Assembly (NCBI RefSeq): GCF_039526245.1
Contig: NZ_BAAAIV010000011.1
Location: 208,409 to 272,408 of the forward strand
DNA from: Arthrobacter_H rhombi
Lineage (GTDB): Bacteria; Actinomycetota; Actinomycetes; Actinomycetales; Micrococcaceae
Reading direction: 5' to 3'
DNA: 64,000 nt
Below, in pieces: positions 58,828 through 64,000 of the stretch (positions are counted from its first letter, which is position 1; each line of letters starts with the position of its first letter). The notes below the pieces were generated by a model. That model did no database searches, was not told where the DNA came from, and worked only from the letters and a program-made list of their open reading frames with translations. The position numbers and the translations under genes are program-made.

Positions 58828-60092
58828 CTGGAGGCAGGCGTTGGGGGCACCCGTTTGGCCAGCACGCTGGAGCAGATGACCACCAGGACTCCGGCGATCG
58901 GCACTACGAGTAGGCCGGTGGCTAGCGACGAGCGGTCGGCGATGGCTCCGACGATCGGCGGCGAGAACAGGAACCCCAACCGCATCAGCCAGCCCAGGAT
59001 GGTCAGGCCGGTGCCGGGGCGCAGGCCCGGTAGTTCGTCGGCGGCGTGCATGGCTGCCGGCACCAGGGTGGCGGTCCCGAACCCGGCGAGACCGAATCCG
59101 ATGATGGTGCTCGGCACACTGGGGAACGCGAGCGCCACACCGAACGCGACGGCGATCAGGACACCGCCGGTTTGGGCGACCGCTCGTTGGCCGAAGCGGT
59201 CCACCAGTCGGTCGCCGATCATCCTGCCGACGAATTGGCAGCCGACCAGGGCGACGAAACCCAGGGCTGCGACGGGAGCGATCGCGCCGAGGGACCCCTT
59301 GAGGTAGATCGCCGACCAGGAGCTGCCGGCATCCTCCACGAGGGCACCGCCGATGGAGACGAGCACCAGCGCGGCCAGGATGGCCGAGGTGCGCAGCCAG
59401 GAGGGATGCACCCGGGAGATGCCGACGTCGTGGCCGGTGGCGGTATCGGAGCTGGCGCCGTCCTGCGCGGTGACGAGGGTGGTGGTGCGGGTGTCGGGCC
59501 CGGGGAGCAACAGGGGCAGGCTGATCAGGGCGACGATGCTGAAGAGGGCCAGCGAGATGCCCAGGTGGATACCGCGGGGAATGCCGAGGCCGGCGGCGGC
59601 ACCGCCGAGGAGCCCGCCCAGCATGGCGCCGATACTCCAGACGGCGTGGAAGGAGTTCAGGATCGAGCGGCCGTAGGCGCGTTGGACGCGCAGTCCGTGG
59701 GAGTTCTGGGCGACGTCGGTGATCGCGTCCATGGCGCCACCGAGGAAGAGGGCTCCGGCCAGCATCGCCCAGCTGGGGGCGAGGCCGGCCAGCAGGACGC
59801 CGGTTCCGGTGAGGATGGTGCCGATGACGGCGACCCGTGCGGAGTGGAAGCGGCGGATCAGCGATGCGGCGGCCAACCCTGCGATGAGCGCCCCGAGCGG
59901 AAAGGCCGCGACGGCGGCACCGAACGCCCCGTTGGAGAGCCCGAGATCCTCCTTGAGCGCGGGGTACCGCGGAAGGATGTTCGCGAACAGGGCGCCGTTG
60001 GTCAGGAACAACAAGGACACGGCCAAGCGCGCTCGCCGGTTGGTCCGTGTGGGGCCGGGGTCTGCGGCGGAATTCGTGGGGGTGCTGGTCAC
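58824..60092 (-). CDS. MFS transporter
   Basis: Major facilitator of 422 residues with 12 helices in two bundles. Landmarks are NILPRYPALKEDLGLSNGAFG after helix 1, the A-like loop RRFHSARVAVIG, and the central loop GPDTRTTTLVTAQDGASSD. It resembles the bypass-of-stop-codon/FucP-like sugar or drug MFS group; the substrate is not deducible. The start is a GTG with AGGA close upstream. It is convergent with the VOC gene. Confidence 0.88.
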   Translation of the reverse strand: MTSTPTNSAADPGPTRTNRRARLAVSLLFLTNGALFANILPRYPALKEDLGLSNGAFGAAVAAFPLGALIAGLAAASLIRRFHSARVAVIGTILTGTGVLLAGLAPSWAMLAGALFLGGAMDAITDVAQNSHGLRVQRAYGRSILNSFHAVWSIGAMLGGLLGGAAAGLGIPRGIHLGISLALFSIVALISLPLLLPGPDTRTTTLVTAQDGASSDTATGHDVGISRVHPSWLRTSAILAALVLVSIGGALVEDAGSSWSAIYLKGSLGAIAPVAALGFVALVGCQFVGRMIGDRLVDRFGQRAVAQTGGVLIAVAFGVALAFPSVPSTIIGFGLAGFGTATLVPAAMHAADELPGLRPGTGLTILGWLMRLGFLFSPPIVGAIADRSSLATGLLVVPIAGVLVVICSSVLAKRVPPTPASS

Positions 60093-61064
60093 TGTCCTAC
60101 CGTATGCGGTGGTGCCCGGCGCAGGCGCGACGACGCACTGCCGCTACGTGATAGGCGCTACCGACAAAGGGGCAGGCGCGCTCGTAAGTGAGGCAATTGG
60201 AGTCGCTGTTAGCAGGGCCAGCGTGTAGCTCGCTGGCCGGGCACAAGAGGTTCTCGTTGCGTGAGCATTGGCGCCTTTGGCAGGCGCCCGCCAAAGCGAG
60301 GTCCTTCGGGAGTCCGCCGAGAGCCAAGTGTCGATGAACGTGGCACATTAGGCGTACCCGGCGGCACCAAGGATCGTGCCGCTCGCTCCATCGTAGTTTG
60401 GGTGGGCGCAACTGCGCGGCCATGTCGCTCATACTGGCGGGAAGCGAGGGGCTTTTCCGTGAATCGGCGCTGGAGTTTGCGAGGATGTTTCAGGCCGACG
60501 AGGCGATCATCGACTCATACGGGATGTTCGCCCGCGCCCGTAACTGAGACATCCCACCTGGCAGCATCGGGCTGGGGCTTGCGCGCCCCGGAATGGGCGC
60601 CCAAGCGTGTTTCTTCGGGCCATTCGTCTTTCCGTGGAACGTCGGTTCCTATGGTGCGCGATCGGCCCTGTTGTTGGTGGCGCCGTAATCGGAGGTGAAG
60701 TTTAGCTTCCTCTCTATATGCCTGATTGACGAGGCCGAAATCATTGCGAGCTTCCTAATGGCCGCCGGCTTCACCAACGGCTGACCATCGCTCGCAGAGC
60801 TCCATGGTGGCCGCCGCCGAAATCGATGTCCGCACCGTCGGCTGCAGCCCCTTGGCATACGGATTCGGTTTCTCGGGGACGATAACCACCGGGATCCCGC
60901 CCACCATCCGGCCAAATTCGGTGACGAGGCCGCAGCCTTCTGACTTGCCCCCCGCCTTGCCTCAAGTCAATGTGCTCGAGGGCGTAGCTATACCTTGTGG
61001 CCTAAAGATTATTCACCGTCGTCCTCGTGTTATCTTGACAGGACTTCGTTGGGGGAATGGATCT
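60093..61064. other. gene-poor junction before the low-GC operon
   Basis: Nearly 1 kb without a convincing gene. Base composition falls toward its right end. A minus-strand frame (about 60775-60975) reads like the end of a real protein (VGGIPVVIVPEKPNPYAKG, then SISAAATMELCERW) but is preceded by a stop and has no start. CTTTGGC/GCCAAAG arms at 60275-60281 and 60290-60296 form a small hairpin. TTGACA at 61035-61040 may be the -35 of the downstream operon. It looks like the degraded edge of an insertion. Confidence 0.6.
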
Positions 61065-61955
61065 ATGGCGTTGTATCTAAAAGCACCTTCTCAGCTACCA
61101 GTTACAGCAAATTGGGCTGCGTCTTTTTTGCTGTTGGGTAGGCAGATAGCCAAATATGAACTTGAGTCGGACCGGCAATTGCTGATCTGTGTAAGCGCTC
61201 CGGCCAGAGACTACATTGCATGGCTAATTGGTGTGGGGTGGCGATTGGTTCGCGAACCGGACGCTCATGAGCAAATTGAAGTATCTGACTCGCTCACAAT
61301 TGGTATGCGACTTAATATCGCGAGCGAATCACGAGTTTGGTCCGGAGTTTTGAGGGGCATAGATTCCGCAAAAGGTCGAATCAATATAAGCGGTATTTGG
61401 ATATCAATCAGCGATGTTCGCGCAGTTGCCATAAGCAATCGAGCGGAAGGCGCGGAGTGGAGCCAGCGGGACATTCCTGCGCGCCCAACGATAACCAATG
61501 GCTCGTGGTTGGAAAAATCATGGACCGCCGCGCACGTGAATCAAGACCATGAAATAGCTCTAGTTGGGGTGAAGCAGGAAATTCTTCACGAGTCAAAAGC
61601 GCAAATTGGCTTCTCGGCTGATTCGATGATCGAGCTCGGACATCTATTGACTATTCCAGAAGCAACGTCTTTCACCGCTTGGTGTACCACGGTTGTACCA
61701 GCGACCGAGGGGGGAATGGCGGCCGTGGACGCGGCTGCCAAGTTGGTCGTCCTGGATGGACCATCCGCCGGCCAATGGTTGAGAGCAGTTAAATCTAAGT
61801 GCGTCGTCTGCATCGTTGACCGCAGCCGCGAGAATGACCCGTTTGAGGAAGCAATAGCACGATTTGCTTTGGATGGGACTCTGCTTGATAGACAATTCCT
61901 CGATTGGTCCCCACCGCCCGGTATCGAGATTTTTGGGGTGGAGGTCCTAGTTTGA
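61065..61955 (+). CDS. unknown protein A of the low-GC operon
   Basis: A 296-residue protein I do not recognise. No signal peptide or membrane helix is evident. The middle is beta-rich (RINISGIWISISDVRAVAIS); residues 224-253 have a Rossmann-like rhythm (LVVLDGPSAGQWLRA, then KCVVCIVDRS), which suggests a nucleotide-type fold. GGGGGA lies about 8 bases before the ATG at 61065; an upstream in-frame extension in the GC-rich flank lacks support. Codon use is AT-rich compared with the rest of the window. It overlaps the next gene by TTGA. Confidence 0.75.
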   Translation: MALYLKAPSQLPVTANWAASFLLLGRQIAKYELESDRQLLICVSAPARDYIAWLIGVGWRLVREPDAHEQIEVSDSLTIGMRLNIASESRVWSGVLRGIDSAKGRINISGIWISISDVRAVAISNRAEGAEWSQRDIPARPTITNGSWLEKSWTAAHVNQDHEIALVGVKQEILHESKAQIGFSADSMIELGHLLTIPEATSFTAWCTTVVPATEGGMAAVDAAAKLVVLDGPSAGQWLRAVKSKCVVCIVDRSRENDPFEEAIARFALDGTLLDRQFLDWSPPPGIEIFGVEVLV

Positions 61956-63478
61956 GAACGCCTGATGAGCTGAATCAACTCTATGGAGTCGCTGCCGGGG
62001 CTCCGCGTACACCTGTTGAACTTGTTCGTTTCCAGGATGAGACGGGGCATGAGCTATCGAGAATGAGATCCGGACTCAGATCAAATGGTGATCTTGAGGC
62101 CGAGAGCATTTGGTCCAAATTAGGCCAACTCATTGCCGGAATCCGGTGGCATTGGACGGCGAGTCCGTTTGAGCTTAGCCGCAACTACCGACTAGAAGAA
62201 TTGCTTGAAGAAGCCAAACGTGAAGTTGACTCTTTGGGTCTTCGAACCGGTAATGAGGATCGACTCGAAGGCTTCACAAGGGTCTGCCAACACATCGAGA
62301 ATAGTGAAATGAGTCCTGGAGCGTTGCTCTTGTCTGAGTACCTCGAAGACGGAATTGGGATGCAGCTCGGTGTAGTTGTGCCCCGAACCTACTTCGTAGG
62401 CATGTATGAAGACTGCATGACGGGATCGTACGAAAACGTTAAAATAATGACAGCTTCTATGCTTCGATATGCCCCTATATTCGATCAATTGATCTCTCTC
62501 GAGAGTCCGGAATTTTATACTCGTGCCCTTTGGGAGGCACCTCACTCTGAGGAATCGATTTTCATTATTCCCGCTTGGCGGCCCGTTCCTGAGTTGAGGT
62601 CGTCTTTGCTCCGAGAATCGGTGATTAATCCCTATGTACGCGCTGCTCGGGTTTCATTCGTCGGATACAAGGCAGAATCCCGGATCGAGGTCTTTGAGGA
62701 GCCTACGGGGGAATCTGGATTTGATAGAGATGTTGGAGGCATTGCAAAAGATGTCCCAGCCTTAGTGCTAGATGCAGACGAAGTCCAAGCTCGAACTGTG
62801 AACCTGGCCGGAGGATTCCAAACAGTTATCGATGTGGATGGCGATTTTCTTAGAACTGCTGTCCCGACTCCTACCGGCAAAACTGAGGTTTCGTCCATCG
62901 GGGTTGAAGAGATTGAACTCGGGTCGCTACTCGTGCTTAGAGCCGATTCGTCCGATTCGAAAGTTATCTGGGAAAAGCTTCGCAAACTACTCGGGGCGCA
63001 TTGTGAAGAGGACCTTTCAGCGCAGGCGAAGTGGAAGAACCTACTCCGACAGCAGCTTCAACGACATGGAGTCGACTGGGTGCAGAAGAAATTGTTTGCC
63101 GCCGGCATGAGGACTATTCCTAGAGCCGAGGCATGGTCCCTCGCGACGACTTGGGGCCCGAGATTTGCTGCTGACTTCGAGCTCCTGCTGCATTGGCTAG
63201 GACTTGATGCATCGGCATACGTTCAATCTAGGGATCGAATCAGGAGCGCCCATAGTAGGGCCACTCACGAAATACGTGCTGAACTTGAATCGACTTTGGG
63301 CGCTGTAGATTACAAGCTAATCGAGTCTAGAGGTTGGCTGATCACGGAGACGATCGATTCGGGCGGTGCTTCCATTTTCGTTGGCGAAGTAACCTCAATT
63401 TCAGATAGACCGATCCGCATGAAGCGCCATCGAGTTCGAGTACTTACCAACGTAGAGGAAAGAAAATGGCTCGAATGA
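61952..63478 (+). CDS. unknown protein B of the low-GC operon
   Basis: A 508-residue protein of unknown function. The TTG at 61952 overlaps the stop of A (TTGA) and has GGAGG 8 bases upstream, so coupling is clear. Residues about 50-100 are helical and charged (ELSRNYRLEELLEEAKREV); the C-terminal part has ELGSLLVLRADSSDS, an Arg/Trp-rich helical stretch (WKNLLRQQL), then RTIPRAEAWSLATTWGPR. I have a faint impression of DrmE-type DISARM proteins in that C-terminal pattern, but cannot confirm it. AT-rich codon use. It overlaps the nuclease gene by 13 bases. Confidence 0.75.
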   Translation: MRTPDELNQLYGVAAGAPRTPVELVRFQDETGHELSRMRSGLRSNGDLEAESIWSKLGQLIAGIRWHWTASPFELSRNYRLEELLEEAKREVDSLGLRTGNEDRLEGFTRVCQHIENSEMSPGALLLSEYLEDGIGMQLGVVVPRTYFVGMYEDCMTGSYENVKIMTASMLRYAPIFDQLISLESPEFYTRALWEAPHSEESIFIIPAWRPVPELRSSLLRESVINPYVRAARVSFVGYKAESRIEVFEEPTGESGFDRDVGGIAKDVPALVLDADEVQARTVNLAGGFQTVIDVDGDFLRTAVPTPTGKTEVSSIGVEEIELGSLLVLRADSSDSKVIWEKLRKLLGAHCEEDLSAQAKWKNLLRQQLQRHGVDWVQKKLFAAGMRTIPRAEAWSLATTWGPRFAADFELLLHWLGLDASAYVQSRDRIRSAHSRATHEIRAELESTLGAVDYKLIESRGWLITETIDSGGASIFVGEVTSISDRPIRMKRHRVRVLTNVEERKWLE

Positions 63479-63960
63479 TTCCACCAAGGATTTCTGGAGA
63501 TACGAAATCCCCCGGCGAGTTAATCTTGTTTCCAAAGTTCGAGTTGGATGAGCAAACACGATCGTGGATTGTTCTGCACTCGTTGAATATTGCCAATCAT
63601 GTCCGCAATCTCGAGGGTGAAGCCGACTTCGTAGTCGTCGTTCCGGGCCACGGCATTGCTGTGATTGAAGTCAAAGCCGTCCAATCCATTGAACGTCAAG
63701 ATGGACTCTGGTATTTGGGACGCCAACAGCCGACTACGCGCAGTCCTTTTGACCAAGCTTCGGAAGCACATAGGTCAATTGAGCGGGCGTTGAGAGCGCA
63801 AAAAATAGACATTTCCGGCGTGCCGATTGACTCGTTTGTCTGGTTCACCCACATTTCCAGGTCGCACCATATTGTAGATTCGCCGGAATGGCAGCCTTGG
63901 GAGGCGCTCTATTCAGAAGACCGTCGCCAAAGTGTGGTCAAGTCCCGGGAAGTGGTGTAG
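63466..63960 (+). CDS. NERD-domain nuclease-like protein
   Basis: Predicted nuclease of 164 residues of the NERD group in the PD-(D/E)xK superfamily. The catalytic pattern is visible: Glu18 in SPGELIL, Asp54 in GEADFVVVVP, and Glu68-x-Lys70 in AVIEVKA. Larger NERD proteins are fused to a helicase; this one ends after the nuclease domain. AGGAAAG precedes the ATG at 63466; an ATG at 63475 (overlapping the previous stop as ATGA) is also possible. Its end is close to the likely start of a further gene. It is the only recognisable member of the low-GC operon. Confidence 0.78.
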   Translation: MARMIPPRISGDTKSPGELILFPKFELDEQTRSWIVLHSLNIANHVRNLEGEADFVVVVPGHGIAVIEVKAVQSIERQDGLWYLGRQQPTTRSPFDQASEAHRSIERALRAQKIDISGVPIDSFVWFTHISRSHHIVDSPEWQPWEALYSEDRRQSVVKSREVV

Positions 63961-63965
63961 CGGTT

Positions 63966-64000
63966 GTGTCCTTCGGTGAACGTTTTCAGGCGCTCAGTGC
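63966..64000 (+). CDS. possible start of a further gene, 3' partial
   Basis: From the GTG at 63966, six bases after the nuclease stop, the frame is open to the window end (11 codons, SFGERFQALS after the start). No clear ribosome site. The compact spacing of the operon makes a next gene likely here, but its product cannot be judged. Confidence 0.35.
   Translation, partial: MSFGERFQALS

Noticed and set aside
60097..60432. Minus-strand frame of 111 codons in the junction region.
   Set aside because: Cys/Arg/His-rich with no recognisable pattern, no ribosome site, and composition typical of a non-coding frame.
60422..60547. Plus-strand small frame of about 41 codons (ESALEFARMFQADEAIID).
   Set aside because: Plausible composition but no ribosome site and no recognisable family; treated as part of the degraded junction.
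60093..61064. Searched by eye for a tRNA gene or integrase as an island anchor.
   Set aside because: No cloverleaf pattern or integrase motif found on this side; the anchor may lie beyond the window.

Overview
The window is a high-GC actinobacterial chromosome segment. Hand counts of single 60-base lines give 40 G/C at 45001-45060 but only 25 G/C at 61381-61440. Gene content (single-subunit Arthrobacter-type trehalose synthase-like GH13 enzyme, DtxR-type iron box, class F sortase, Asp23/AmaP/DUF6286 envelope operon, CopD, catechol branch of the beta-ketoadipate pathway) fits an Arthrobacter-like member of the Micrococcaceae; genus and species cannot be fixed from sequence alone. One 10-N assembly gap lies at 5359-5368. 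I see no rRNA, no tRNA, no CRISPR array and no intact insertion sequence.

Layout. 1-5.3 kb: acyl-CoA catabolism operon (dehydrogenase, hydratase/3-hydroxyacyl-CoA dehydrogenase fusion, TetR regulator, acyl-CoA ligase). 5.4-6.8 kb: secreted M14 carboxypeptidase. 7.0-11.0 kb: siderophore uptake operon behind an iron box. 11.0-17.2 kb: GH13 enzyme, MarR-controlled membrane protein, unknown membrane protein, M20 amidohydrolase. 17.2-20.7 kb: sortase, its probable CHRD-domain surface substrate, a region-2-only sigma-like protein and a CopD protein. 20.9-25.2 kb: SDR protein and the LysR-catB-catC-catA cluster with two matching LysR-type sites. 25.3-30.5 kb: flavin monooxygenase and APC permease, LysR and a divergent EamA exporter. 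30.6-35.4 kb: asparagine/aspartate operon (GntR, asparaginase, aspartase, permease). 35.5-42.2 kb: assorted single genes including a His-rich methyltransferase divergent from an XRE-cupin regulator and a lipoprotein sugar dehydrogenase. 42.3-49.0 kb: SulP-carbonic anhydrase fusion, then a co-directional set PAP2 phosphatase, DedA, two-component system, diacylglycerol-kinase-like protein. 49.1-54.5 kb: aquaporin and a nine-gene envelope-stress operon headed by an ECF sigma factor. 54.6-60.1 kb: orphan histidine kinase, membrane-anchored glycerophosphodiesterase, VOC protein, MFS transporter.

From about 60.1 kb the character changes. Nearly 1 kb without a convincing gene leads into a low-GC, tightly overlapping operon (61.06 kb to the window end): two unrecognised proteins, a small NERD-type nuclease and the likely start of a fourth gene. 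This looks horizontally acquired and is the best candidate for a previously undescribed (possibly defence) system. It runs off the end of the window, so its full content is not visible.
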